Shown here: piece by piece, positions 42,554 to 52,905 of the stretch
Layout of the letters: each line of letters starts with the position of its first letter
How positions within the stretch are numbered: position 1 is the stretch's first letter
From: Novosphingobium nitrogenifigens DSM 19370
Lineage (GTDB): Bacteria; Pseudomonadota; Alphaproteobacteria; Sphingomonadales; Sphingomonadaceae
Assembly: GCF_000192575.1 (NCBI RefSeq)
Contig: NZ_GL876933.1
Span: forward strand, 186,001-250,000
DNA: 64,000 nt
Reading direction: 5' to 3'
The notes under the pieces: model-generated
What the model saw: only the letters and a program-made list of their open reading frames with translations
Databases searched by the model: none
What the model was told of the DNA's origin: nothing
Made by a program: the position numbers and the translations under genes

Positions 42554-44434
42554 TCAGGCCAGGGCCTTTGCCAGCACGCGGGCAAGCCGGTCGGCAAAGG
42601 CGCGCGCGTCGGTGGGGAGCTCGCCATCGGCAATATGCGCCTCGTCGAGCAGCAGGCGGGCGCCGTCGGTCTTGATCTCCGCCGCATCGGGCAGCGCAGC
42701 AAGACGCGTGACGAGATCGTGACGCGGATTGAGTTCGAGCACCGGTCGGGTTCCCGAAGGCGCACGGCCCGAAGCGGCCAGCAGACGTTCAAGCTGACGA
42801 TCGATCCCGTTTTCGCTGGCAACGAGGCAGGCCGCGCTCGTGGTCAGGCGGTCCGACGCGCGCACGTCCGAGACATCCTCGCCCAGCACGGTCTTGACGA
42901 AAGCGATGAAGGCTTCGGTTTCGGGAGCCGCCGGAGCCGGGGCACCCTCGCCCTCGACGGGCGGGATGAGGCCGAGATCGGCTTGCCCCTGCGTCACCGA
43001 CTTGAACGGCTTGCCGTCGTAATCGACTCCCGATCCGGCCCAGAAACTGTCGACCGGATCGGTCAGCAGCAGGACTTCGATCCCGCGCGCGCGGAAACCC
43101 TCGATCTGGGGCGATGCTGCCAGACGGTCGCGGTCGGTGCCGGTCGCGTAATAGATCGCGGTCTGGTTCTCGCGCATCGCCGCGACATAGTCCTTGAGCG
43201 AGCGCCAGTCGCTGCCCGAGGTCGTGCTGTGGAACCGCGACAGCCCGAGCAGCGTTTCACGCCGCCCATAGTCTTCGTAGATCCCTTCCTTGAGCACGGC
43301 GCCGAAGGCGTCCCAGAAACGGGCATACCCCTGCGCATCGGACGTGGCGAACTTGTCGAGTTCGGACAGCACGCGATTGGCGACGCCCTTGCGGATCGCG
43401 GAAAGCAGCGGGCTTTCCTGAATCATCTCGCGCGAGACGTTGAGCGGAAGATCGGCCGAATCGACGAGCCCGCGCACGAAGCGCAAGTAGCGCGGCAAGA
43501 GGTCCGCTTCGTCGGTGATGAAGATGCGGCGGACATAGAGCTTCATCCGCCCGCTGCGGTCGGGATCGAACAAGTCGAACGGACGCGTTTCGGGAATGAA
43601 GGCGAGCACGGAATATTCGTGCAGACCTTCGGCCCGGTAATGCAGCGTCAGCGCGGGTTCATCGAACTGCCCGGCGACCGAGCGGTAGAAATCGGTATAT
43701 TCCTCGCTGGTGATATCCGACTTGGGGCGCGTCCACAGGGCGCTGCCGTCGGTGATCCCCTGGGCTTCCGCATCCGGCTTTTCGGCCAGCGCGACGGGAA
43801 CGGGAACGTGGCCCGACTGCGCCTTGACCAGTCGTTCGATGGTCAGGCGCTCGGTATAAGTGGCCGCATCTTCCTTGAGATGGAGGACGACCCGCGTCCC
43901 TTGCGCCGGAGCATCCTCTAGCGCGACCGGCTCGATCGTGTAGGTGCCCAGCCCTTCTGAGGCCCAGCGGTGGGCGCTGTCGGTCCCGGCTCTGCGCGAG
44001 ACGACCTCGACCCGGTCGGCGACCATGAACGCGGAATAGAACCCGACGCCGAACTGGCCGATCAGGCGCGCTTCCTCGGCATCACGAGCTGCCGCGATCC
44101 GGTCCATGAAAGCCTTGGTTCCCGAACGGGCGATTGTGCCGAGGGCTTCGATCATGTCCGCTTCGCTCATGCCGATGCCGTTGTCGGCAATGGTCAGGCG
44201 GCGGGCCTCGGGATCGAGTGTGATCGTGATGCCGGGTGTGTCGCCCGATCCGAGGCCGGGCGTCTGCAAGGCTTCATAGCGCAGCTTTTCGCAGGCGTCG
44301 GCGGCATTGGCGATCAGTTCGCGCAGGAAGACATCGCGGTCGGAATAGACCGAATGGACCATGAGATGCAGCAGCTTGGCAACATCGGCCTCGAACGCGC
44401 GGGTTTCCGGATGGACGTCGGTCATGGTCGTCAT
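42554..44434 (-). CDS. htpG: Molecular chaperone HtpG (Hsp90)
   Basis: 626 residues. The GHKL ATPase domain has the family sequence LIANAADACEKLRYEAL, then DNGIGMSEADMIEALGTIARSGT near residues 80-110 and QFGVGFYSAFMVADRVEV. The middle and C-terminal dimerisation domains follow. Length and motifs are standard. It is single, divergent from the methyltransferase gene, and has a 220-bp upstream gap without a clear heat-shock promoter match. Confidence 0.97.
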   Translation of the reverse strand: MTTMTDVHPETRAFEADVAKLLHLMVHSVYSDRDVFLRELIANAADACEKLRYEALQTPGLGSGDTPGITITLDPEARRLTIADNGIGMSEADMIEALGTIARSGTKAFMDRIAAARDAEEARLIGQFGVGFYSAFMVADRVEVVSRRAGTDSAHRWASEGLGTYTIEPVALEDAPAQGTRVVLHLKEDAATYTERLTIERLVKAQSGHVPVPVALAEKPDAEAQGITDGSALWTRPKSDITSEEYTDFYRSVAGQFDEPALTLHYRAEGLHEYSVLAFIPETRPFDLFDPDRSGRMKLYVRRIFITDEADLLPRYLRFVRGLVDSADLPLNVSREMIQESPLLSAIRKGVANRVLSELDKFATSDAQGYARFWDAFGAVLKEGIYEDYGRRETLLGLSRFHSTTSGSDWRSLKDYVAAMRENQTAIYYATGTDRDRLAASPQIEGFRARGIEVLLLTDPVDSFWAGSGVDYDGKPFKSVTQGQADLGLIPPVEGEGAPAPAAPETEAFIAFVKTVLGEDVSDVRASDRLTTSAACLVASENGIDRQLERLLAASGRAPSGTRPVLELNPRHDLVTRLAALPDAAEIKTDGARLLLDEAHIADGELPTDARAFADRLARVLAKALA

Positions 44435-44657
44435 GGCGGTTCGCGTGGTTCCTCTCTTGCTGGATGACTGTGACAGAGATGGAACGCGGGTCGGATGCTT
44501 TCAAGCGGTCGGAGACAACCTCCATTGTGGAAGCATGCCGATTGCGGTCCGGCTTGCCTTTGTATCCGCCCTTGTTCCATAGGGTTAGGCGGGGGACCTG
44601 TTCTGTATCGCGTATGGCGCCATGTCGTGCGGGATGCCGACCAGATGGGATTTGTGC

Positions 44658-45455
44658 ATGTCCGATTTGCGTGAAACCGTGCTTGAGGCGATCAGGATGA
44701 TCGTCAACCGGCATCCGCGCCTTGCGCCCAGGATCGAGGCTCTCGCCGCGCAAGCGCAGGGACGCAGCGCGCAGGACCTCGCCGATTTCATCGAGTGGAA
44801 GCGGTATCAGGGGATGGATCTCGCCGAGATCTTCACCAGCATCTATGCCGAAGGCCGTTGGGGGCGCGACGAAGCCGAACCGGAAGGCTATTTTTCCGGA
44901 ACCGGTACACGCACGCCCGAAATCGCGGGGGCCTATGTTGCGGCGCTGCGCTCCTTTGCCGCCGAATTCGGTCACCCGCCTTCGGTTGTCGATCTGGGTT
45001 GCGGGGATTTCCATATCGGCGCGCAGATCAGGCCGTTGTTCGGGGCCTATACCGCGTGCGACATCGTTCCGGGCCTGATCGAACGCAATCGCCAGCGCTT
45101 CGGGGTGCTCGGGGTCGATTTCCGGTGTCTCGACATCACCACCGACGATTTGCCCCATGCCGACGTCATTCTGGTGCGGCAGGTGCTGCAGCACTTGTCC
45201 AACCGGGACATTGCCGGGTTCGTGCGGCGTGTCGCTGGCGTTTGTCGCCACCTCGTCGTGACCGAGCACTGGCCTGCGCTCGATGGTTTTACCCCCAATG
45301 CGGTCAAGCCGAGCGGATCGGACATTCGCCTTGCGCAAGGCAGCGGGGTCGTCCTGACCGCGCCGCCGTTCAACCTGGCTGTACAGGGGGAACGGCGTCT
45401 TTGCGCGGTTCCGGAAGTCGGCGGCGTGATCGTGACGACGGCTTACCGCCTGTAA
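44658..45455 (+). CDS. Class I SAM-dependent methyltransferase
   Basis: 265 residues from the ATG at 44658 (44622 is an upstream alternative). Motif I is VVDLGCGDFHIGAQIRP (about 111-127). The post-I acidic residue and VILVRQVLQHLSNRDIAGF (motif IV/V) follow. The extra N-terminal ~95 residues are helical. The substrate is not obvious. The gene lies between htpG and a convergent sugar kinase and has no operon partner. Confidence 0.85.
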   Translation: MSDLRETVLEAIRMIVNRHPRLAPRIEALAAQAQGRSAQDLADFIEWKRYQGMDLAEIFTSIYAEGRWGRDEAEPEGYFSGTGTRTPEIAGAYVAALRSFAAEFGHPPSVVDLGCGDFHIGAQIRPLFGAYTACDIVPGLIERNRQRFGVLGVDFRCLDITTDDLPHADVILVRQVLQHLSNRDIAGFVRRVAGVCRHLVVTEHWPALDGFTPNAVKPSGSDIRLAQGSGVVLTAPPFNLAVQGERRLCAVPEVGGVIVTTAYRL

Positions 45456-45477
45456 CGGCTCGCCACCTGCCGGGTGG

Positions 45478-46422
45478 TCAGGCTGTGGCGAGTTGCGGCA
45501 GCAGACGTGCAATGTCCGCCGGACGGGCAAGGTCGGTCCCGGGGTGGAGCACCGCCGCAGTACCGGCCGCCATGCCGAAGCGAAAGGCCGCTTCTTCGCT
45601 TTCCCCGTTGCACAAGGCAAAGACCATCGCGGCAAGGAAGCTGTCACCGGCCCCGACCGTGCTTTTCGCTTCGACTTCCAGTGCGGGGCAGTCGATCACG
45701 CCTTCGCGCCGGACAAGGATCGCGCCTTCGTGGCCCAGCGTGACGGCAACCATGCGCGCCTGATGGGCCTCGACAATGGCATTCGCCGCTTCGACGACGG
45801 CCTCGCGCGTGGGTAGCGGGCGCCCGGCAAAGGCCTCGAGTTCGCCCCGGCTCGGCTTGACCAGATGGATACCGCCACCGGCAAGGCCGGCGCGCAACGC
45901 TTCGCCCGAGGTATCGAGCACCATGCGCACGCCGCGCGCGGTCATGAGACGGCTGACTTGCGCATAGAAATCCGTGGGGACTCCGTGGGGGAGCGAACCG
46001 CTGGCGACGAGATGGCTGCACTCGACGCTTTCGAGCCAGGCGAGGGCTGCACGCCATTCGGCTTCGCGCACGTTCGGGCCTTCGGGCGTGAAGCGGTATT
46101 CCTTGTCCGACGAGGTTTCGAGCGCAGTGGTCGCGATGCGCGTATTGCCTTCGATCGGGACGCGCGTGCGCACGAGTTGATGCAAATCGATCAGGCCGTC
46201 GAGCGCAACGCCGATGGGGCCGCCGGAGAGATAGATGCAGCGCGCATTGCCACCCAGACGGACGAAAACACGCGCGACATTGATGCCGCCACCGCCTGGA
46301 TTGCAATATTCGCGGCGGGTGCGGATCTTGTGCATCGGAACGATGTGATCGACGTCATAGGCGACATCGACCGTGGGGTTCATCGTCAGCGTGGCAATCG
46401 TGGTACGCGGAGTCGTCGTCAC
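45478..46422 (-). CDS. PfkB-family hexose (phosphofructo)kinase
   Basis: 314 residues. NPGGGGINVARVFVRLGG (about 41-58) and the terminal STVGAGDSFLAAM with catalytic Asp260 fit the 1-phosphofructokinase/PfkB group, which phosphorylates fructose-1-phosphate, fructose-6-phosphate or tagatose-6-phosphate. The GGGGINVAR form favours phosphofructokinase-type enzymes. No PTS or sugar genes are nearby. It is convergent with the methyltransferase gene, 22 bp away. Confidence 0.85.
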   Translation of the reverse strand: MTTTPRTTIATLTMNPTVDVAYDVDHIVPMHKIRTRREYCNPGGGGINVARVFVRLGGNARCIYLSGGPIGVALDGLIDLHQLVRTRVPIEGNTRIATTALETSSDKEYRFTPEGPNVREAEWRAALAWLESVECSHLVASGSLPHGVPTDFYAQVSRLMTARGVRMVLDTSGEALRAGLAGGGIHLVKPSRGELEAFAGRPLPTREAVVEAANAIVEAHQARMVAVTLGHEGAILVRREGVIDCPALEVEAKSTVGAGDSFLAAMVFALCNGESEEAAFRFGMAAGTAAVLHPGTDLARPADIARLLPQLATA

Positions 46423-46649
46423 AGGCCTTGCACCTCTCGCCCATTGGGGACCCGGTATTAGACGTTAAACGGCTAAAGGACAGCATCGATCGACAGCCGT
46501 CAAAACCGAACCTCCCGGTTTGTGCGCCGACAGGTTTTGTGCGCTGCGGGATTGTTTGGGCGCGGGGCAGTCGGTATCGCTTGGGCATTGTTCCTTGGGA
46601 GGATGTTTCATCCTTCGATGGGCAGGCGCAGGGACTGGACCACCATGGC

Positions 46650-48257
46650 ATGACCTTGAAAACGATGGTCCGATCGGTGCCGGGCCTGCTGCTGGCGGCC
46701 ATTGTCGCGCTCGCGATCGGGTTGCGCGTGCGTCAGGCGGCCGGGTCGATGGTCTATGACGAAATGGCCTCGATGTACTTTTCCGGCCAATCCTGGGGGA
46801 ATCTCTGGGGCTGGTGGATGCTGCGCGAGACCAATCCGCCGCTGTTCTATTCCTTGCTCAAGCTCTGGCGCATGGTGGTGCCTTCGCCCGGCGAATGGGC
46901 GATCCGCCTTTTGCCGCTGATGATCGGCTTTGCCCATCTCGCGGTCTTTGGCCACTATGTGCGACGGCGGCTGGGCTGGCCCGCTGCCTTGCTCGGCCTG
47001 CTGCTTTTCGCGCTTTCACCGGCCGATATCTACCAGTCGGCCTATGTGCGGGGCTATGTCCTTGCCAAACTGATGGTGCTGGTCTCCTTCATCGGCCTTG
47101 TCCGCGCGATCGAGGCGGATGGGGACCGGAAAGCCGCACGCTCGGGCTGGGCCGCCTATGTGCTGGCTGCGGTCGTGGCGATCTATTGCCACACGACGAT
47201 GGTGCTCTGGCCGGTCATCGTGACGATTGCAGTGCTGGTTGACGAAGGGCTGTCGCGGCGGTTGCGCATGGGGCTGGCCTTGCGTCTGATCGGGGCGGAT
47301 CTTGGCATCATGGTCCTGTCGGGCTGGGTCATCGTGATTGCGCTTGCCCAATTGCATGCGCGCTCGGCCAATATCGCCTGGCTCGTCCCGCTCAATTGGA
47401 TCGATTATCAGTCCAGCCTCAATCTCCAGCTCCTGACCGGCGGTGCGTTCAGCGCCTTGCTGATGGCGGGGCTGATGCTGATCGGGTTGATCCGTCGTTT
47501 CCGGTCGCGGATCGTTCGGCTTGCGGCGCTCATTTCCCTGCTGACAGTCGTGCTGTTCAAGCTCGCCGATCAGGTGCATCCGATCATTTCCGATTACACC
47601 ATGCACTGGTGTGCGAATTTCACCGTGCTGCTTGCGGCGGCTTCCCTGACCGGAGGCGTGATCGGCGAAGATCCTGCGCGGCGGTTCCTGCGACAGGTTT
47701 CGGCGCTGTCGGTGCTGGGCGGCGTGGCTCTGGCCGGGCTCGTTGACCTGTTCGTGGTCGATTACATGGTTGTGCCGCAGGATTGGCGAGCGACTGTCCA
47801 CACGGTTGCGGACCATCCCGGCGCGGCGCTGCTGGTGTCGCATGAATCGATCGGGGTGGTGATCGAACAGACCTGTCTCGTCGAATTCGGCAGCGAGCAT
47901 TGCCCGTTCCCGCTGGTAGTCATGTCCGACCCGCGCCAGACCGACAACTGGGCTTTCGGCGGCTATCATGGCCGTCTGGTCCGTCCCGAGGACGTCCGCG
48001 CGGCTCTGGGCAAGGCTTCGACCATCTATGCCTTCAGCCGCTATTACTACACCCCGCTTCAGCATCTGGGGCTCGATCCCGGCGACTGGAACGAAGTGAT
48101 GTGGGATGACGGCGAATTGATCGGACCGATCCCGGCGACCGCGTTCGATCCGCCCGGTCCCGGAGAGCCGCCGCGCAAGGCCGATTACAATGCGCAATAT
48201 ACCGGCCAGATCGACGATGACGACGATAGCGCCGACGATGGAGATGGCGGCGACTGA
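46650..48257 (+). CDS. GT-C-like membrane glycosyltransferase (second copy)
   Basis: 535 residues from the ATG at 46650. About ten membrane helices are expected. The catalytic-type Asp-Glu pair is in VYDEMASMYF (37-38) and RETNPPLFYSLLKLWR follows (about 59-74), which parallels the gene at 33262. Upstream in-frame residues back to 46428 look non-coding. The C-terminal domain has a soluble part. The end is a Asp-rich tail (DDDDDSADDGDGG), unusual for this family. The donor is probably a polyprenyl-phosphate sugar and the acceptor is unknown. Confidence 0.78.
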   Translation: MTLKTMVRSVPGLLLAAIVALAIGLRVRQAAGSMVYDEMASMYFSGQSWGNLWGWWMLRETNPPLFYSLLKLWRMVVPSPGEWAIRLLPLMIGFAHLAVFGHYVRRRLGWPAALLGLLLFALSPADIYQSAYVRGYVLAKLMVLVSFIGLVRAIEADGDRKAARSGWAAYVLAAVVAIYCHTTMVLWPVIVTIAVLVDEGLSRRLRMGLALRLIGADLGIMVLSGWVIVIALAQLHARSANIAWLVPLNWIDYQSSLNLQLLTGGAFSALLMAGLMLIGLIRRFRSRIVRLAALISLLTVVLFKLADQVHPIISDYTMHWCANFTVLLAAASLTGGVIGEDPARRFLRQVSALSVLGGVALAGLVDLFVVDYMVVPQDWRATVHTVADHPGAALLVSHESIGVVIEQTCLVEFGSEHCPFPLVVMSDPRQTDNWAFGGYHGRLVRPEDVRAALGKASTIYAFSRYYYTPLQHLGLDPGDWNEVMWDDGELIGPIPATAFDPPGPGEPPRKADYNAQYTGQIDDDDDSADDGDGGD

Positions 48258-48261
48258 AACG

Positions 48262-48304
48262 AAACAGGGCGGAAGGCCGCGAGGCCCCCGCCCTGTTTGT
48301 TTTT
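48262..48304. terminator. Terminator after the second GT-C-like gene
   Basis: AAACAGGGCGG / CCGCCCTGTTT arms, then G and TTTTT. It is between convergent genes. Confidence 0.88.
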
Positions 48305-48319
48305 AGGCGTGCGCCGCGA

Positions 48320-49915
48320 TCAGTGGCGGAAGTGGCGCATTCCGGTGAAGACCATGGCGAGGCCCGCTTCATCGGCGGCCTTGATCACGTCTTCGTCGCG
48401 GATAGAGCCGCCCGGCTGGATCACGCAGGTGGCACCCGCTTCGACCGCAGCGAGCAGGCCGTCGGCAAAGGGGAAGAAGGCGTCCGAGGCGACTGCGGAC
48501 CCGATCGTGCGGGCTTCGCTCCAACCGTGGGTTTCTGCCGCTTCCCGAGCCTTGGACGCGGCAATGCGCGAGGAATCGCGGCGGTTCATCTGGCCAGCGC
48601 CAATCCCGGCAGTGACGCCGTCCTTGGCATAGACGATCGCGTTCGACTTGACGTGCTTGGCAACGGTCCAGGCGAACAGGGCATCGGCCAGCTCGCGCTC
48701 GGTGGGCGCACGCTTGGTCACGACTTTGAGCTCGGCGGGATCGATCTTGCCGTTGTCGCGATCCTGAACCAGCAGGCCGCCCGCGATGGGAACGGTGGTG
48801 AGACCGGCGCGGCCCGCGTCGGGCAGCGAGGGAACGATCAGCAGGCGCAGGTTCTTCTTGCGCGCAAAGGCTGCACGGGCCGCTTCATCGGCGCCGGGGG
48901 CAACCACGACTTCGGTGAAGATTTCGGTGATCGCCGCTGCCGTCGCACCGTCGAGCGGCACGTTGGTGGCAACGATGCCGCCGAAGGCCGAAACCGAATC
49001 GCAGGTCAGCGCGGCATTCCATGCGTCGAGCAGAGTATCGGCCGAGGCGACGCCGCAGGGGTTGGCGTGCTTGACGATCACCACCGAAGGCTTGTCGGTC
49101 GCGAATTCCGCGATCAGTTCGAGCGCGGCATTGGCGTCGTTGTAGTTGTTGTAGGACAGTTCCTTGCCTTGCACCTGTTCGGCCTGCGGCAGGCCGACGA
49201 CATCGCTCTGGCGCGGAACATAGAGCGCGGCGGACTGGTGCGGATTTTCGCCATAGCGCAGCGTGGTGACAAGGCGATGGGCCCCGGCGAGCACGTCGGG
49301 GAAATGCTGTCCCTGATCGACGCGGGCGAACCACTGCGAAATGGCCGAGTCATAGGCGGCCGTCGCGGCAAAGGCCTTGGCCGCGAGCTTGCGGCGGAAA
49401 GCGAGCGTGGTGGCGCCGTCGGTCGCTTCGAGTTCGGCGAGCAGGGTCGCATAGTCGGCCGGATCGGTGACGATGGCGACGTAATCGTGGTTCTTGGCCG
49501 CCGAGCGGACCATCGAAGGGCCGCCGATGTCGATGTTTTCGATCACGTCGTCACGTTCGGCCCCGCGCGCCACGGTCGCTTCGAAGGGGTAGAGGTTGAC
49601 GACGACAAGGTCGATCGCGCCGATGGCATGTTCGGCCATCGAGGCGGCATGTTCGGGGTTGTCGCGCACGGCAAGCAGGCCGCCGTGGACTTTGGGGTGC
49701 AGCGTCTTGACCCGGCCGTCCATCATTTCCGGAAAACCGGTCAGGTCGGAAATGTCGCTGACGGCAAGGCCTGCTTCGCGCAGGGCCTTGGCGGTGCCGC
49801 CGGTCGAGACCAGGTCGACGCCACGCGCGGCAAGAGCCTGACCAAGTTCGACCAAGCCGGTCTTGTCGGACACCGAAAGCAGTGCCCGCCCGATTTTTAC
49901 ATCGCTCACGTTCAA
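48320..49915 (-). CDS. purH: Bifunctional AICAR transformylase / IMP cyclohydrolase
   Basis: Last two steps of de novo IMP synthesis. The 531-residue length is normal. The N-terminal MGS-like cyclohydrolase domain starts [19 protein letters not shown] and has [12 protein letters not shown]. The transformylase domain has [19 protein letters not shown] and the conserved [13 protein letters not shown] with the catalytic Lys-His pair. The C-terminus FTGMRHFRH is typical. It is last in the rpe-heparinase-purH run. The complementary strand is open for the same length, which is codon-bias shadow. Confidence 0.96.
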   Translation of the reverse strand: MNVSDVKIGRALLSVSDKTGLVELGQALAARGVDLVSTGGTAKALREAGLAVSDISDLTGFPEMMDGRVKTLHPKVHGGLLAVRDNPEHAASMAEHAIGAIDLVVVNLYPFEATVARGAERDDVIENIDIGGPSMVRSAAKNHDYVAIVTDPADYATLLAELEATDGATTLAFRRKLAAKAFAATAAYDSAISQWFARVDQGQHFPDVLAGAHRLVTTLRYGENPHQSAALYVPRQSDVVGLPQAEQVQGKELSYNNYNDANAALELIAEFATDKPSVVIVKHANPCGVASADTLLDAWNAALTCDSVSAFGGIVATNVPLDGATAAAITEIFTEVVVAPGADEAARAAFARKKNLRLLIVPSLPDAGRAGLTTVPIAGGLLVQDRDNGKIDPAELKVVTKRAPTERELADALFAWTVAKHVKSNAIVYAKDGVTAGIGAGQMNRRDSSRIAASKAREAAETHGWSEARTIGSAVASDAFFPFADGLLAAVEAGATCVIQPGGSIRDEDVIKAADEAGLAMVFTGMRHFRH

Positions 49916-49924
49916 TAATCCCGT

Positions 49925-51793
49925 CTATCGCATCTTCTTGAGCAGCCAGGAGAACGTCTCCCCGCTGCGCGGAACCTTGGCGGCGATGACCAGCTGGCGC
50001 GTCGCCACCGGGCGCCCCTGGCCATCGGCCCAGAGGCTGTCCTCGATCGAAACCGGATCGCGCGCCGAACGGAATTGCCAGAGGCTGCCGTCGGGCAGTG
50101 CGAGTGTCACGCCAAGGCCGTCTTGCCCTTGGGCGAGCTCGATATGCGGACCGAGATGGAATCGCAAGGCAACGCCGATCGTGCCGCGCTTTGCCTTGCG
50201 TCCGCCCGGGATCAGGAAATCCTCGCCGCGCAGCTCGGTGCCGTTGTCGCGCAAGAGCAGGATGCGCCGGTGCGTAAGACCATAGCGCGAGACATAGCCG
50301 TTGTGGCTGGCTTCCAGACGCGTCCCGCCCGGTGCACCGGCATCGGCATGGATCGTGCGGCGGTCGATGTCGACTTCGGAAACGCCGGTGCCGAGCTTGC
50401 CGTTGATGAGAACGGCGGTCGAATTGAAATCGTCGATGGTCAGCGTCGAATGCGCCGCCGTCGCGCGCAGGCCCTGGGCCAGACGCACCGGGATGAGCCC
50501 GCCCGCACAGGCGCCACCGCCGCAATTGACGATGATGCGTTCCGGGCCGTGGCTGAATTCGAACGCCAGCGTGGAGGCGCAACCGTCGCGGGCGTGGCGC
50601 GCGACAGGCGTGGGGGCGGCATCGAACAGCAGGATCGATTTCTGTGCCGCGACGCGCTGGTACCCCCATTGCCGGGCATCGCGCAAAGGCCGGGTGCGCA
50701 CGCCGCTTGCCGCGATGAGCGCGGCAATGCGCGAGGCGGAAAGGGCATGGGCCCCCTGCCACGAGGACAAGGCGCCGTCGCCGTGAAGAACTGCCAGAAG
50801 CGGCGGAACCAGCAAGGCAAGGATCGTGTCGATCTGCGCAGGGGCTTCGCTGCGCACCGCGGCGTAACAGGCCTTGAGCCGGACGAGCAGTTCGATCGCT
50901 TCGACCTGGCACAGCGGGCTGCGCGAAAGGACGCCGCCGTCGTCGCCGACGAGATCGCCGAGCGAGCGGATCAGCCCGGCTTCGCCATAAAGCTTGCGCG
51001 CGCGTCCGTCGGCCAGGAGCACGCCGGTCGCGGTGATCGCGACCCAGCCTGCGACTTCGGCCAGCTTGTCCTCCGCCTGTCCGACATTGCGGTCGAGCCA
51101 GTTGGCGGTGGTTTCGATGGCGTGGAGAATGCGGCTGCGGACCTTGCGGTCCTGCATCGACAGGATGAGCGGGGCGTGGACCAGCCAGTTGAGCAGGCGA
51201 TGCGCGACATTGCCGATGTCCCAGGCAGGGGTGCTGTCCGGACGGGGATTGGCGGCAAGCCAGGTCGCCAGGATGCGTTCGGCGATGGTGGTGCATTGCT
51301 GCCGCGCGGCGCAGGATTCAAGATCGGGGAGCCAGCCGAAGCCATGCACCATCCGCTCCATCGGCGGAGCGAGGCGCGGGCCGGAAAACGCGACATCGGC
51401 AACCGGCACTTTCAGCCCGTGGATGAGGAAGTGACCGGCGCGCAGGGCGGTTCCTGCGGCCGGATCGCCCGCCAGCGGATTGGCGACCGTCGCCGTGAGG
51501 CGCGGCGGCGTGCGCTTGGCAAAGGGATTGAGAACGCGCGGGCCTAGCCCGAACCGATAGGCAAGGCGGACAAGGCGCTCGCCGGTGCTGACCGAGGGGG
51601 CCGAAAAGTCCGCCAGGGCAAGGGCCCTGCTCGGCTCGATCACCCCGATCGGTGTCATGTCGTCGTGTCCTGCATCCACGGGGCGGGAAAACAGGTCGTC
51701 CGCCGCTTCGTGAATCCGGGATGCCGAATCCGGTGTCGGGGCATCGAGTGCGGGGGAACCGTGTTCAGGCGGCATACCCATATCGGGCCCCAT
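49925..51793 (-). CDS. Heparinase II/III family protein
   Basis: 622 residues. An N-terminal alpha-helical toroid (about 60-330) has repeated tryptophan-rich helices such as WLAANPRPDSTPAWDIGNV. The C-terminal beta-sheet domain has the family HSTLTIDDFNSTAVL and the RRILLLRDNGTELRGED region. Heparinase II/III lyases cut acidic polysaccharides. Sphingomonads carry this gene next to purH and rpe without a known substrate. The first 45 residues are disordered and a start at Met46 (51658) is possible. It is co-directional with rpe and purH with ~85-bp and ~10-bp gaps. Confidence 0.82.
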   Translation of the reverse strand: MGPDMGMPPEHGSPALDAPTPDSASRIHEAADDLFSRPVDAGHDDMTPIGVIEPSRALALADFSAPSVSTGERLVRLAYRFGLGPRVLNPFAKRTPPRLTATVANPLAGDPAAGTALRAGHFLIHGLKVPVADVAFSGPRLAPPMERMVHGFGWLPDLESCAARQQCTTIAERILATWLAANPRPDSTPAWDIGNVAHRLLNWLVHAPLILSMQDRKVRSRILHAIETTANWLDRNVGQAEDKLAEVAGWVAITATGVLLADGRARKLYGEAGLIRSLGDLVGDDGGVLSRSPLCQVEAIELLVRLKACYAAVRSEAPAQIDTILALLVPPLLAVLHGDGALSSWQGAHALSASRIAALIAASGVRTRPLRDARQWGYQRVAAQKSILLFDAAPTPVARHARDGCASTLAFEFSHGPERIIVNCGGGACAGGLIPVRLAQGLRATAAHSTLTIDDFNSTAVLINGKLGTGVSEVDIDRRTIHADAGAPGGTRLEASHNGYVSRYGLTHRRILLLRDNGTELRGEDFLIPGGRKAKRGTIGVALRFHLGPHIELAQGQDGLGVTLALPDGSLWQFRSARDPVSIEDSLWADGQGRPVATRQLVIAAKVPRSGETFSWLLKKMR

Positions 51794-51876
51794 ATCTGGC
51801 GCGGCCTTTCCACCGGCCTCATCAAAACCGGCCGAAGCGCCGTTGGCGATGGAGAGGCCGGTTCGCTTGATGGGGT

Positions 51877-52539
51877 TCAGCCTGCCCCCTTGAGCGCGGC
51901 GATATTGGCGGCGTAGTGATCGGGGCCGCCCCGGAACGATGCGGTTCCCGCAACGAGCACGTCGGCACCCGCAGCGATGCAGGCGGCGGCTGTCGTTTGA
52001 TCGACCCCGCCGTCGACTTCCAGATGGATGTCCCGGCCGGTCTTGTCGATCATCTTGCGCACGGCTTCGATCTTGCGAAGCTGGCTCGAAATGAAGCTTT
52101 GTCCGCCGAAACCGGGGTTCACGCTCATGATGAGGACGAGGTCGATCTCGTCGATCAGATAGTCGAGCATCTTGGCGGGCGTCGCCGGGTTGAGCGAGAC
52201 GCCGGCCTTCTTGCCCAAGGCCTTGATCGCCTGAACCGTGCGGTGGGTATGGGGTCCGGCTTCGGGATGGACGGTGATGATGTCCGCACCCGCCGCTGCG
52301 AAAGCCTCGAGGTAGGTGTCCACCGGCGAAATCATCAGGTGAACGTCGAAAGGTTTGGTCGTGTGCGGGCGGAGCGCCTTGACCACGGCGGGGCCGATGG
52401 TGATGTTCGGCACGAAATGGCCGTCCATGACATCGACATGGATCCAGTCCGCCCCGGCGGCGTCGATGGCGCGCACTTCTTCACCCAGCCGAGCGAAGTC
52501 GGCGGAAAGAATCGAGGGGGAAATCAGCGGCACGGTCAT
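51877..52539 (-). CDS. rpe: Ribulose-phosphate 3-epimerase
   Basis: Interconverts ribulose-5-phosphate and xylulose-5-phosphate. It is 220 residues from the ATG at 52539. The TIM-barrel begins [17 protein letters not shown]. The metal-site sequence [18 protein letters not shown] and the phosphate-site [13 protein letters not shown] near the end are family standard. Upstream in-frame residues to 52590 are not used. It is first of the rpe-heparinase-purH string, with a 366-bp gap upstream. Confidence 0.95.
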   Translation of the reverse strand: MTVPLISPSILSADFARLGEEVRAIDAAGADWIHVDVMDGHFVPNITIGPAVVKALRPHTTKPFDVHLMISPVDTYLEAFAAAGADIITVHPEAGPHTHRTVQAIKALGKKAGVSLNPATPAKMLDYLIDEIDLVLIMSVNPGFGGQSFISSQLRKIEAVRKMIDKTGRDIHLEVDGGVDQTTAAACIAAGADVLVAGTASFRGGPDHYAANIAALKGAG

Positions 52540-52905
52540 TCTGGCATCCCGGCTTTGTCTGGCATCGCGAGCATGGAATGAGTGGTCCACGCCCCATCAT
52601 GGACGGATGCCGCAGGCCCTCGGCAATCGGTGTTGTCGATCATCGCGCAGGCCGCAAGTATCCTTAACTTGCCGATACCCGTCCGATTCTGCTGTCACAA
52701 GCGGGATCGGGCGTGTTTTCCACACGCTATATCCCCAATTGGGCCATTTCCGAGGCGTTCGTCTGGTCGAATGTACGCCGGGCAATGCATCTATCGCGCT
52801 GCTGCGACAAAAAGGGGCACGATGATCGGCCCGCTTGGGCTTGCGCCTCCCGGCCGATTGGCGCAAGGCGGAATGGGCGTGGGTGAGCCAATCAGGATCC
52901 ACACG
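52540..52905. other. Non-coding gap rpe-DUF2141 gene (366 bp)
   Basis: Divergent promoter region. A short hairpin GCGTGT-TTTCC-ACACGC at 52711-52727 overlaps the TATATC-like stretch at 52728. No convincing -35/-10 pair could be set. Upstream in-frame ATGs at 52822 and 52873 could extend the DUF2141 gene but would displace its signal peptide. Confidence 0.5.

Noticed and set aside
48323..49918. Plus-strand open frame of 531 codons exactly opposite purH
   Set aside because: High-GC codon bias opens the complementary frame. It has no ribosome site and no recognisable domain, and purH is certain on the other strand.
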